From NCBI GenBank assembly GCA_964483105.1, contig CAYZZU010000036.1, positions 1-22,232 on the forward strand: a stretch of DNA of 22,232 bases, read 5' to 3'. The notes under the pieces were generated by a model. It was not told the DNA's origin and did no database searches. It was given only the letters and a program-made list of their open reading frames with translations. The translations under genes and the position numbers were made by a program. This DNA is from CAYZZU01 sp964483105 (GTDB taxonomy: Bacteria > CG2-30-53-67). Within the stretch, counting starts at the first letter, position 1, and each line of letters begins with the position of its first letter. This document shows, in pieces, positions 8,001 through 17,781 of the stretch.

Positions 8001-9515
8001 TTGGCCACGGAACTGATTGTAAACTCCACACCCCACGAGACACGCGTTGCCCTGGTGGAAAACAACAACGTCGTGGAGATCTATATCGACAGGAAAAAAG
8101 AACGGGGCGTTGTGGGCAACGTCTATAAGGGCCGCGTCCTGAAGATCCTTCCGGGCATGCAGGCGGCATTCGTGGACATCGGGCTCGAGAAGTCCTCTTT
8201 TCTTTATGTGTCGGATATCGATAACCACCTCGACCTTTATCCACAGATGATCCGGGAGACGGAGTATGAGGAGGAAGAGATCGAAGAAGAAGTCACCGGG
8301 CCGCCTCCCAAAAATCTGATTGAAGACTTGCTCAAGGAAGGGCAGGAGATCATTGTCCAGGTTGCGAAAGGACCGATCGGAACCAAAGGCGCGCGCGTCA
8401 CATCGTATATCTCCCTTCCGGGTCGCTATCTCGTCTATATGCCCTTTGTGGATCACGTGGGAGTCTCCAGGAAGATTGAAAATGAAGAAGAACGGGAAAG
8501 GCTGCGCCGGATCGTTACGGGATTCAAGAAAAACGGTGAAGGATACATCATACGCACGGTCAGCGAAGAAAAGAGCGAAGAGGAATTTCGCGCGGACAGA
8601 GAATTCCTGAACCGGCTCTGGGTAGACATTCAAGCCAAGGCGGAAAAGGCCTCGGCGCCCTGCCTGTTGCACAGCGACCTGAATCTGGTCTTTCGGGTGA
8701 TCCGCGACCTCTTCACAACCGAGATCGACCGGATGGTCATCGATTCCCCGACAGAATACAAACAGGCCAAGGAATTCGTCACCCATTTTCTTCCCAACCT
8801 GAAGGACCGGATCGAACTCTACGACGGGACAGAGCCGATCTTCGATGCCTACGGCGTGGAGGTGGAAATTTCCCGTGCCCTGAAGAGGAGGGTCTGGCTG
8901 AAATCGGGCGGGTACATCGTGATCGACCAAACCGAGGCCCTGGTCACCATCGACGTCAACACCGGCCGATACGTCGGGAAACGGAATCTGGAAGATACCA
9001 TTTTCAAGACCAACATGGAGGCGGCCCGGGAAATCGCCTATCAACTCCGGCTCCGGAATATCGGTGGAATCATCATTATCGATTTCATCGATATGGAGGA
9101 GAAGAAAAACCGGCAACTGGTATTCAACGCGCTGAAAAAGGCCCTGAAAAACGATCGTGTCCGAACCACCCTTTATGAAATCTCGGAATTGGGATTGATC
9201 CAGATGACACGCAAACGGGTGCGTGAAAACCTGGGAAGAATGTTGATGGAACCGTGCGGTTACTGCGAAGGAGAGGGATACATCAAATCCAAGACCACCA
9301 TTTGTTATGACATCTTCCGGGAAATCACCCGCATCGCTCCCTTGACCAAGGAAAAAAAGATCCTGGTCATCGCTCAGGCGGACATCGCCGACATGCTCTA
9401 CGATGAAGAACGCCGGGGCGTGGAAGAACTGGAACTCCAGTTCAAGAAGAGAATCATGATCAAAACCGAACCCGAGTTTCATCAGGAACAATTTGAGGTC
9501 ATGCTGACAAACTGA
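8001..9515 (+). CDS. rng: Ribonuclease G (Rne/Rng family)
   Basis: An endoribonuclease of the RNase E/G family, acting in rRNA maturation and mRNA decay. I chose the TTG at 8001 because AAGGG precedes it with a 9-base gap, it gives the usual N-terminus (ATELIVNSTPHETRVALVENN), and it avoids a long overlap with the upstream gene. An ATG at 7839 is open but improbable. The S1 domain occupies roughly residues 35-150 and contains an acidic insert. The catalytic aspartates are D318 (TIDVNTG) and D361 (IIDFIDM), 43 residues apart as in E. coli RNase E. The zinc-link cysteines are C419 and C422 (CGYC). The 504-aa length fits RNase G, and there is no RNase E scaffold tail. Confidence 0.93.
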   Translation: MATELIVNSTPHETRVALVENNNVVEIYIDRKKERGVVGNVYKGRVLKILPGMQAAFVDIGLEKSSFLYVSDIDNHLDLYPQMIRETEYEEEEIEEEVTGPPPKNLIEDLLKEGQEIIVQVAKGPIGTKGARVTSYISLPGRYLVYMPFVDHVGVSRKIENEEERERLRRIVTGFKKNGEGYIIRTVSEEKSEEEFRADREFLNRLWVDIQAKAEKASAPCLLHSDLNLVFRVIRDLFTTEIDRMVIDSPTEYKQAKEFVTHFLPNLKDRIELYDGTEPIFDAYGVEVEISRALKRRVWLKSGGYIVIDQTEALVTIDVNTGRYVGKRNLEDTIFKTNMEAAREIAYQLRLRNIGGIIIIDFIDMEEKKNRQLVFNALKKALKNDRVRTTLYEISELGLIQMTRKRVRENLGRMLMEPCGYCEGEGYIKSKTTICYDIFREITRIAPLTKEKKILVIAQADIADMLYDEERRGVEELELQFKKRIMIKTEPEFHQEQFEVMLTN

Positions 9516-9517
9516 TC

Positions 9518-11653
9518 ATGATCAAACGGTTTTCGATCCGGAAGAAATTGATCGTCGCCTTCATCCTCATCGGCGTCTTCCCCATGCTGATCGCCACCTA
9601 TATCGGCGTGAAGATCGCTTCGGTGAGGCTGGAAAGGGGAATTGAAGAACGAATCAATTACGCCGGAAAATCCGCCGTCTATCTACTCGCGAAAAAAAAG
9701 ACGGAACTGGAAGGAGTTGCCAAGTCCTTTGCCGACGACCCACGATTGCGCCAGGTCCTTCAAGGCGGCGTCAACATTAAATTCCTTTGGTTCGACACTC
9801 CTCTGAAAGTTTTTCTCTTCAACCACAAAGGCTCCATGATCTTTTCCAGCACCGACGACCATTTCCCGCGGCCCAAACACCCGGAAAAAGGGATGACCCT
9901 GCTCAGGGCCGGAGGAAACCTGTCGCCATGGCCGCTGCTGGTCTATCTGTTCCCGGTCTCCGACCGGGAACGGCCGATCGGCACCATCATGACCGGCTAC
10001 GTGTTGAACCGGAAGTTTCTGAACGACTTGAAAAGCGTGACCGGTGTGGAATCGATTCTTTTCCGGCAGGACGACCTCAATGGATACGTCCAGATCGGCG
10101 GAAAAGCGAAGCTGGCCCTCCCGGAGGAACTCTTCGAAAATGTGGTCGTCAATAAAAAACAGGCCTTCACGCGAGAGTCGACAATCCTCCGGCAAGGGAA
10201 AGAGGATCACTACTACGCCCTGTTGACTCCACTGCCGGACGCCGAAGGAAAGGTTTCCTTTATTCTCCTGAATGGAATCCCCACATCAGAAACCTTGAGC
10301 GGCAAACTGGCCTCCGCCCGGTTTTATTACATCCTGATCGTTGTCGGGGTTCTTCTCTCCATACTCGCGGGATCCGCTGTGGCTACCGGAATATCCTGGC
10401 CGATTCTCCATTTCTCTCAGGGAGTTCGCGCAATCAGCGCGGGGAACTACAACCAGAAGATCCATGTAAAAAGCAAAGACGAGATCGGAGAGCTGGCTGA
10501 ATCTTTCAACCAGATGACCGACCGTCTCAAGGAAACCATTGCTGAGCTCGTAGAGAATCGGAATTATACCGAGAATATTCTCCGGAGCCTCTTAAACGGC
10601 GTGATCACCATCGATCCGGGCTACCGGATCATGAGGGTCAACCGCGCCACGGAAAGCATCTTTCGGTTGCCGGGCAATGCCCTGGTCGGCAGGGACGCGC
10701 GGGAGGTTTTTTCAAAAGACGGGGAGATCCTGAACCAGATACAAAAGAGCATGACTCATCACCGGAAGCAGGAAGGAATCGAAACCGTCCTGCATCGCGA
10801 AGACGGTTCCACCATTCCGGTCGAATTGAGCCTCTCCATTCTCCAGGATCCCACCGAAGAGAAGCCCGACCGCAAAACCGGCCTGGTGATCCTGCTGCGT
10901 GATCTGTCCGAAATCCAGGCTTTGAAAGAACACATCCGCAGGCAGGACCGGCTCGCCGCTCTCGGGGAACTCTCCGCAGGGATCGCCCACGAAATCAGAA
11001 ACCCTCTCGGGGTTATCAAAGGAGCGGCTGGAATCCTGAACAAGGGACTCCAGGGTCAGGAACCGAAATTCGGAGAGCTCTCTTCGATGATTCTCGAGGA
11101 GGTCGACCGGCTCAATAAGGTGATTCAGAATTTCCTGGAGTTTGCCCGCCCCATGCCCCCGGTCGGCAAACCGCACAATATCAACGACCTGATACAATCG
11201 ACTCTGCAGATCGCCTCATTGCAGATCAAACAGCAGGGGGTCCGGGTGCTTGAGCGCTTGTCCCCGGATCTTCCGACAGTCATGGTGGATGAGCAGCAGA
11301 TTCACCAGGTCTTCCTGAACCTGATCTTGAACGCTCTTCAGGCCGTGGATCCGGGAGACACCATCGAGATTTCAAGCGTATACCTTGAAAAAGAGGGGCA
11401 AATCCAGGTTGTCTTCTCGGACACCGGCATGGGAATCCCCGAAGAAAACATCGATAAGGTCTTCAACCCCTTCTTCACCACCAAGGAGGAGGGAACAGGT
11501 CTCGGCCTCTCCGTGGTCAGCAAAATCATGGAGAACCATCACGGAAAAATATTCTTAACCAGCAGGACCGGCCAGGGAACCCGTTTTACCCTGATCTTCC
11601 CGATCATGCGGCAGGTTGAAATTCTCACGAAGAAAGAAGGATCGAGTGAATAA
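9518..11653 (+). CDS. Membrane sensor histidine kinase (Cache-like/HAMP/PAS/HisKA)
   Basis: A 711-aa sensor kinase, probably partner of the downstream NtrC-type regulator. TM1 lies at about residues 11-33, an extracytoplasmic sensor region (Cache-like by size and position) at about 35-265, and TM2 at about 271-295. HAMP follows, then PAS (about 345-470, starting NYTENILRSLLNGVITID). The HisKA H-box is SAGIAHEIRNPLG with His491. The ATPase domain has NLILNALQAVDPGD, DTGMGIP, and FNPFFTTKEEGTGLGLSVV. It starts 2 bases after the rng stop, with no clear ribosome-binding site, so translation is probably coupled. The signal is unknown. Confidence 0.9.
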   Translation: MIKRFSIRKKLIVAFILIGVFPMLIATYIGVKIASVRLERGIEERINYAGKSAVYLLAKKKTELEGVAKSFADDPRLRQVLQGGVNIKFLWFDTPLKVFLFNHKGSMIFSSTDDHFPRPKHPEKGMTLLRAGGNLSPWPLLVYLFPVSDRERPIGTIMTGYVLNRKFLNDLKSVTGVESILFRQDDLNGYVQIGGKAKLALPEELFENVVVNKKQAFTRESTILRQGKEDHYYALLTPLPDAEGKVSFILLNGIPTSETLSGKLASARFYYILIVVGVLLSILAGSAVATGISWPILHFSQGVRAISAGNYNQKIHVKSKDEIGELAESFNQMTDRLKETIAELVENRNYTENILRSLLNGVITIDPGYRIMRVNRATESIFRLPGNALVGRDAREVFSKDGEILNQIQKSMTHHRKQEGIETVLHREDGSTIPVELSLSILQDPTEEKPDRKTGLVILLRDLSEIQALKEHIRRQDRLAALGELSAGIAHEIRNPLGVIKGAAGILNKGLQGQEPKFGELSSMILEEVDRLNKVIQNFLEFARPMPPVGKPHNINDLIQSTLQIASLQIKQQGVRVLERLSPDLPTVMVDEQQIHQVFLNLILNALQAVDPGDTIEISSVYLEKEGQIQVVFSDTGMGIPEENIDKVFNPFFTTKEEGTGLGLSVVSKIMENHHGKIFLTSRTGQGTRFTLIFPIMRQVEILTKKEGSSE

Positions 11654-11687
11654 CCCACGCGACTCCATTTCGAATTGAGGATATGTC

Positions 11688-13052
11688 ATGGAAGAAGTCC
11701 TGGTCATCGACGATGAAATAAAGATGCACCGGATCCTCCAGATCGCACTGGAAGGAATCGGATGCAATGTCACAACAGCCGGAAGCGGACTGGAGGGAGT
11801 GGAACTGGCCAGGAGCCGTACACCATCCATCGTGATTACCGATATGAAGATGCCGGGGATGTCCGGAATGGAAGTCCTGCAGGAGATCAAGAAAATCGAT
11901 GACCAGATTCCGGTCATTATCATGACCGCCTACGGGACGGTTCAGACAGCGGTGGAAGCCATGAAGGCCGGGGCCTTCGATTATATCCTGAAGCCCTTCG
12001 ACATCAGCGAAATGGAGGTGATCGTTCAGCAGGGGCTGAAATTCCGCAGAGTCTTCCAGGAAAATGAACAACTCCGCCTGGAACTTCACTCCAGGTACCG
12101 ATTTGACAACATCATCGGCAGAAGTCCCGCCATGCAGAAAATCTTCAAACTGATCACCCAGATCGCACCAACCAAAAGCACGGTTCTGATCCGCGGCGCG
12201 AGCGGGACAGGCAAGGAACTGATTGCCGGGGCGGTTCACTATCACAGCGACCGGGCCAAGAACGCCTTTATCAAGTTGAATTGTGGGGCCATTCCGGGCA
12301 CCCTCCTGGAATCGGAACTGTTCGGATATGAACGGGGTGCCTTTACCGGAGCGGAACGCCAAAAACCGGGCCGCTTCGAACTGGCGAACGGAGGCACCCT
12401 GTTTCTGGACGAAATCGGAGATATGGAAACCGCCCTCCAGGTCAAACTTCTACGGGTCCTGCAAAGCGGGGAACTGGAACACCTGGGAGGAACGCGGACC
12501 ATGAAAATTGATGTTCGCGTGATTGCCGCAACCAACACGGATCTCGAAAAAAAGGTCCGGGAGGGAAGTTTCCGGGAGGATCTTTACTACAGGATCAACG
12601 TCGTCCCGATTGAAGTTCCTCCCTTACGGGAACGCCGGGAGGACATCCCCCTGCTGGCCCACTACTTCATACATAAATATACTGAAGAGACGCATCAGGC
12701 AGGGAAGAAAATCTCCCCGGAGGCGATGGACCTTCTGGTGCATTACGACTGGCCCGGAAACGTCCGGGAGCTTCAGAACATGATTGAACGGGCCGTGGTT
12801 CTTACCCGCGGAGACACATTGACTCCACAATCCTTTACCTTCCCTTACGAACCCCGGAAGAACTCCTTCTCACTGAAAGATATCTTCATTCCGGAGGAGG
12901 GAACGTCGCTCACGAACGTAGTGGAGGAAATCGAAAAGGCATTTATCAAAAAGGCCCTGATTCAGGCTCAGGGTGTACAAACCCGGGCCGCTGAACTCCT
13001 CGGGATCACCCGGAAGATCCTCCGATACAAGATGGAAAAGTACGGCATCTGA
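11688..13052 (+). CDS. Sigma54-dependent response regulator, NtrC/AtoC type
   Basis: A 454-aa regulator with three domains: receiver (residues 1-120, phospho-acceptor Asp52 in VITDMKMPG), AAA+ sigma54 activator domain (about 135-370) and a C-terminal Fis-type helix-turn-helix (RAAELLGITRKILRYKM). The AAA+ part has the Walker A motif GASGTGKE, ESELFGYERGAFTGA with the GAFTGA sigma54 contact loop at about 217-222, Walker B FLDEIGDM, and WPGNVRELQN. It should activate -24/-12 promoters when phosphorylated by the kinase ending 34 bases upstream. The start is backed by GAGGA 8-9 bases before the ATG. No convincing sigma54 promoter is seen in the window, so its targets are probably elsewhere. Confidence 0.92.
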   Translation: MEEVLVIDDEIKMHRILQIALEGIGCNVTTAGSGLEGVELARSRTPSIVITDMKMPGMSGMEVLQEIKKIDDQIPVIIMTAYGTVQTAVEAMKAGAFDYILKPFDISEMEVIVQQGLKFRRVFQENEQLRLELHSRYRFDNIIGRSPAMQKIFKLITQIAPTKSTVLIRGASGTGKELIAGAVHYHSDRAKNAFIKLNCGAIPGTLLESELFGYERGAFTGAERQKPGRFELANGGTLFLDEIGDMETALQVKLLRVLQSGELEHLGGTRTMKIDVRVIAATNTDLEKKVREGSFREDLYYRINVVPIEVPPLRERREDIPLLAHYFIHKYTEETHQAGKKISPEAMDLLVHYDWPGNVRELQNMIERAVVLTRGDTLTPQSFTFPYEPRKNSFSLKDIFIPEEGTSLTNVVEEIEKAFIKKALIQAQGVQTRAAELLGITRKILRYKMEKYGI

Positions 13053-13083
13053 TCCCGCCCGATCCGACAAAAAGCTTTTCGTC

Positions 13084-13132
13084 AAAAAAAAAACATTTTT
13101 TTCTTGACAACCTTGCTTTCTTCGGCTATTGT
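13084..13132 (+). promoter_or_regulatory. Strong sigma70 promoter with UP-like A/T tracts
   Basis: TTGACA (13104-13109), an ideal 17-bp spacer, then TATTGT (13127-13132). An uninterrupted A tract and a T tract (13084-13102) lie directly upstream of the -35 box, where UP elements or intrinsic bends sit. It faces the ParA-CBM48 gene and leaves a leader of about 165 nt. Confidence 0.65.
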
Positions 13133-13143
13133 GTGTTACACAA
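13129..13143. promoter_or_regulatory. Operator-like dyad over the -10 box
   Basis: TTGTGT-GTT-ACACAA is a perfect 6-bp inverted repeat with a 3-bp centre. It covers the end of the -10 hexamer and the expected start point, the usual place for a repressor. The binding protein is unknown. Confidence 0.45.
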
Positions 13144-13221
13144 GATGTAGTGTCTATAAATCAACCCCATACAAAATATACAATACGTCGTCTACTAGAA
13201 TGGTAGAAGGCCAGGTCCAGG

Positions 13222-13326
13222 ATGGATCTCATGGATCTGCTCAGAAAAGAAATGGCACAGATCGTTTTCTTTAACCCGGTCAGTGATCATGAAAGGAGCA
13301 GCCTATGGAAACAATCGCCATCGTAA
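13222..13326 (+). CDS. Possible leader ORF (34 aa) overlapping the parA-like start
   Basis: This ORF runs from an ATG at 13222 to TAA at 13324-13326 and ends 22 bases inside the ParA-CBM48 gene in another frame. The product begins MDLMDLLRKEM, with the 9-base unit ATGGATCT(C/G) repeated in tandem. AGG lies only a few bases before the ATG, so the start is weak. It might couple or tune translation of the next gene, or be chance. Confidence 0.2.
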   Translation: MDLMDLLRKEMAQIVFFNPVSDHERSSLWKQSPS

Positions 13327-14456
13327 ATCAGAAGGGAGGTTGCGGAAAGACAACCACATCCATCAACTTGTCCGCCTGCCTGGCGGAGCAGGGGAAGAGG
13401 GTCCTTCTGATCGATATGGACCCGCAGTCCCACGCCTCACTCGGTCTCAACATCACGATCGGAGAGTTGGACCTCGGCCTTTACGACGCCCTCCTGTCCG
13501 CTTCAGACCGGGAGGGGCCTTTACTGGACGACATCGCACAGAACATCGGAGAAAATCTTGATCTGGTCCCATCCAGCATTGTCCTGTCGGCCTTCGAACA
13601 GAAACTCTCCGGCGCGCCGGGCCGGGAGACCAGACTCTTGAAGACCATCCAGAGAATGAAAAAGCAATACGATTATATCCTGCTTGACTGCCCTCCCTCG
13701 GTAGGGCTCCTCTCCTTCAATGCCCTCATGGCCGCGCAAAGCGTGATCATCCCGCTGGAACCCAGTTTTTTTTCCCTCCACGGACTTGGAAAACAGATCG
13801 AATCCATCCGGATGTTCTCCGAACGGCTCAATCACCCCCTTCGTATCCATACACTGATCACACTGTTCGACAGAAGGACCAGGCTGTCACGCGAGGTCTT
13901 TGAAGAAGTCAAAAAACACTTTCCGAACAACACGTTCCAATCGGTCATCCACATGAACGTTCGTCTGAAAGAGGCCGCCAGTTATGGCCTTCCGATTACG
14001 GAATTTGACAAAAAGTGCACTGGTTACCGGGACTACCGTACCCTGTCCCAGGAACTGCTCCAGATACCGGCACCACAAATCACGGAGCACCGGGCCCGAC
14101 ATCTTGGGCCCCACCCGGTTCGAAACGGTTTCCTCTTTTCTTATAATGCACCGCACGTTCAATCACTGAAACTCGTCGGCGACTTCAACAACTGGACCCC
14201 GGATCAGAACGCAGAGCTCGAAAAAAAAGAGGACGGGACCTGGGAGAAGGTGGTTTCCCTCCCCCCGGGAACATACCATTATAAATTCATTGTAGACGGT
14301 GAATGGAAAGCGGACCCGCACAACCCGAAGAATGCGGTCAACGATTTCGGAAGCGTCGATTCTATTGTCGAAGTGCGCCCCGTCGTGTTTCCTGAGCTGC
14401 TGCAACAAAACAGAAAGATCAGAATCCCATCGGAACAAGAATTCCTGGGGGCGTAA
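13305..14456 (+). CDS. ParA-family ATPase fused to a CBM48/AMPK-beta-like glycogen-binding domain
   Basis: A 383-aa two-domain protein. Residues 1-255 are a ParA/Soj ATPase: deviant Walker A KGGCGKTTTS (Cys replaces the usual Val), DMDPQSHAS, and Walker B YILLDCPPS. After a short linker, residues about 275-370 form an E-set carbohydrate-binding domain of the CBM48/AMPK-beta type: LKLVGDFNNWTPD, DGTWEKVVSLPPGTYHYKF, IVDGEWKADPHNP. Trp in GDFNNW, Lys in YKF and Trp in DGEW match sugar-contacting residues of AMPK-beta; the position of the contacting Asn appears to be Asp. No parB is adjacent. AAAGGAG lies 6-7 bases before the ATG. First gene of a three-gene unit. The fold assignment is firm; the role, perhaps positioning a glucan-bound cargo, is inference. 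Confidence 0.85.
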   Translation: METIAIVNQKGGCGKTTTSINLSACLAEQGKRVLLIDMDPQSHASLGLNITIGELDLGLYDALLSASDREGPLLDDIAQNIGENLDLVPSSIVLSAFEQKLSGAPGRETRLLKTIQRMKKQYDYILLDCPPSVGLLSFNALMAAQSVIIPLEPSFFSLHGLGKQIESIRMFSERLNHPLRIHTLITLFDRRTRLSREVFEEVKKHFPNNTFQSVIHMNVRLKEAASYGLPITEFDKKCTGYRDYRTLSQELLQIPAPQITEHRARHLGPHPVRNGFLFSYNAPHVQSLKLVGDFNNWTPDQNAELEKKEDGTWEKVVSLPPGTYHYKFIVDGEWKADPHNPKNAVNDFGSVDSIVEVRPVVFPELLQQNRKIRIPSEQEFLGA

Positions 14457-14517
14457 GAGCCGGTCGATCACCGGTCCACATCGGGCCACCCCGGTTTGAA
14501 AACTGCAAGGAGGCTCC

Positions 14518-15405
14518 ATGAAAACCAGGAGACTGGGACGAGGTCTGAAGGAAGTCTCCGAGGTATTTCTCTCTTCAGAAGCGGCCTCCGCCTATCCGGA
14601 ATCTTCCCGTCCGGAATCAGCCTCTTCCCCTCTTTCTGAAAACCCGCATCCTTCTCCAATTCACGCCATCGGAATCACCGAAGCGGAAGACAAACGGATC
14701 AGTCTCTTTATTCTCTGTAACATTGCCGTGGAATTGGCCCGGCAGGGCTACCGGGTTCTGGTTGTGGACGATGATCCCGGTGCTTTCAATGTCTCCCGGC
14801 TGATGGGCCTGCCCGAAATCGAAAATCATGTTGAAAATATCCTGATCAATGCCCCCATGGGGGTCCGTCTTGCCTATCGGACCCCGTTCCTGAACGATCT
14901 CGCATCAACGGGAAAGATCTCCCGCAGCGTGGATCCTCCGCTCTGGCCGGAACGGTACCGAAGGTTCGACTTGGTTCTCGTCCACGTCGCGGGCCGGTCA
15001 TTGGATGACCTGGGGGCCTTTCTCAATCACCTTTCACTCTGCATCGCCGTCTCCCCCCCGGATCCGCGGGGAATGCTGCAAACCTACACGATTCTCAAAG
15101 AGCTCCATCAACGTAACCGAAAGATTCAGATGGGAGTGATCATTCAAACGGAAGAAGGGGAGGCACAGGCGGAGAAGGCTTTTTCCACAATCGCCAGAAA
15201 CGCAAAAAAGTTTCTGCGAAGGAACGTGATCAGTTACTCCTTCCTTCCAAAGGAAAAAATCATTGATGAATCGATCCGGGAAAAAACCCCGCTGGTACTG
15301 AAATGGACCTCATCAGAGACCAGAAAACATCTGTATGGTATCAGCGAACTGATTATCGAAGACTATGAACAAAAATTCCGTTTGTCGCATCGGGGGTCAC
15401 AGTGA
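14518..15405 (+). CDS. FlhG/MinD-like protein lacking the P-loop, with a ParB-like N-terminal tail
   Basis: A 295-aa protein of the SIMIBI (MinD/FlhG/ParA) fold that appears catalytically dead. Where KGGVGKT is expected, the sequence reads GITEAEDKRISLF. The rest of the fold is kept: LARQGYRVLVVDDDPGAFN, FDLVLVHVAGRS in the Walker B position, and MLQTYTILKELHQRNRKIQ in the FlhG-like helix region. The N-terminus MKTRRLGRGLKEVS resembles the basic start of ParB proteins, the part that stimulates ParA ATPase. A Ser/Pro-rich linker (about 20-45) joins tail and body. Start supported by AAGGAGG. It lies 61 bases after the ParA-CBM48 gene and overlaps the next by 4 bases. I infer that it is a partner or regulator of that ParA. 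Confidence 0.7.
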   Translation: MKTRRLGRGLKEVSEVFLSSEAASAYPESSRPESASSPLSENPHPSPIHAIGITEAEDKRISLFILCNIAVELARQGYRVLVVDDDPGAFNVSRLMGLPEIENHVENILINAPMGVRLAYRTPFLNDLASTGKISRSVDPPLWPERYRRFDLVLVHVAGRSLDDLGAFLNHLSLCIAVSPPDPRGMLQTYTILKELHQRNRKIQMGVIIQTEEGEAQAEKAFSTIARNAKKFLRRNVISYSFLPKEKIIDESIREKTPLVLKWTSSETRKHLYGISELIIEDYEQKFRLSHRGSQ

Positions 15406-15977
15406 CAAGTAATTCCACGCCCTTCCGGCGTGTACAACTACAAAACAAAAAGGAGCTGATCCGACTTTTCAGGAGTTCCGCCTTCGTGATGGAGCAGGGG
15501 ATTGAAATCCTCGGCAGTCGCCTTGGAAATGAACGGTTTTCTCTCATTGACCTGGTCGCATTGGATAAACAGGGACGCGTTCTCCTCATTCAGGCGGACG
15601 TTCAGTCGGATCAACGCCTCCTGTTCAGTATCCAGGCCCAGAAAGACTGGTTTTCGAAAAACCGCACTCTGATCCGAAGGGCCTTTCCGGATCTTTCTCA
15701 TCAAGAATGGGATATTCCTCTTACCGTATTGATTTTACCGGAATGTCCTTCCCTGTTACGGGAATTCGTGCGGGCCACTCCAGATCTTTCACTCCGGATC
15801 TATGAATACCGTTGTTTCGAGACATCGGGACAACGTTTCCTCCACCTGGAACCGGTGCCACCGGAAGAGAAGAGTCCGGAGTCTGAGGACGCTCGCGATT
15901 TCCCGCCTTTCCGGACGGGGAATCGCAAAAAGAGCGTCTCCATCACCCCCGAAGAACGAAGGGCCTTTCTCTCCTGA
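15402..15977 (+). CDS. Hypothetical protein resembling a degenerate PD-(D/E)XK nuclease
   Basis: A 191-aa protein, third in the ParA-CBM48 operon. The GTG start overlaps the previous stop (GTGA), with GGGGG a few bases upstream. Residues about 30-85 look like a restriction-endonuclease-like core: an acidic helix (MEQGIEILGSRLG), then the strand pair IDLVALDKQGRVLLIQADV. The ExK that normally follows the first Asp is QAD here, so nuclease activity is doubtful. The C-terminal third is Pro/Glu/Arg-rich and probably disordered, ending in SITPEERRAFLS, possibly a short docking motif. No membrane segment or signal peptide is visible. The fold is a visual guess; gene reality is well supported by the overlap and by the terminator just after it. 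Confidence 0.7.
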   Translation: MTSNSTPFRRVQLQNKKELIRLFRSSAFVMEQGIEILGSRLGNERFSLIDLVALDKQGRVLLIQADVQSDQRLLFSIQAQKDWFSKNRTLIRRAFPDLSHQEWDIPLTVLILPECPSLLREFVRATPDLSLRIYEYRCFETSGQRFLHLEPVPPEEKSPESEDARDFPPFRTGNRKKSVSITPEERRAFLS

Positions 15978-15984
15978 CCCCGAA

Positions 15985-16015
15985 AAAGAAGGGCATCCAC
16001 CGGATGCCCTTCTTT
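15985..16015. terminator. Strong bidirectional intrinsic terminator
   Basis: A perfect 14-bp stem (15985-15998 with 16002-16015, core AAGGGCATCC/GGATGCCCTT) with a 3-nt loop. The A-rich left arm and T-rich right arm make it work on both strands. It separates the rightward ParA-CBM48 operon from the leftward groESL operon. Confidence 0.85.
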
Positions 16016-16100
16016 ACATTGGATTGCCTACCTCATTTTTTTACCATTGCAGGCAACGCGCAGACGATTTTCTGTATCCCGCACGAACTGGCAACCGGCA

Positions 16101-17753
<1,653 letters not shown>

Positions 17754-17781
17754 GACTACATCCTCCCTGATCTTTGTCGGA

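Noticed and set aside
7872..9491. Long minus-strand open frame (about 539 codons) opposite rng
   Set aside because: RNase G on the plus strand has all catalytic residues in register; the antisense frame is a shadow.
13067..13102. AAAAGCTTTT dyad and A/T tracts as a terminator for the response regulator gene
   Set aside because: The palindrome has no loop, its arms are AT-only and no T run follows it at the right distance; an UP-like promoter role fits better.
13251..13266. TGGCACAGATCGTTTT as a sigma54 promoter for the ParA-CBM48 operon
   Set aside because: The -24 like half (TGGCA) is present but the -12 half lacks the required TTGC at the correct spacing.
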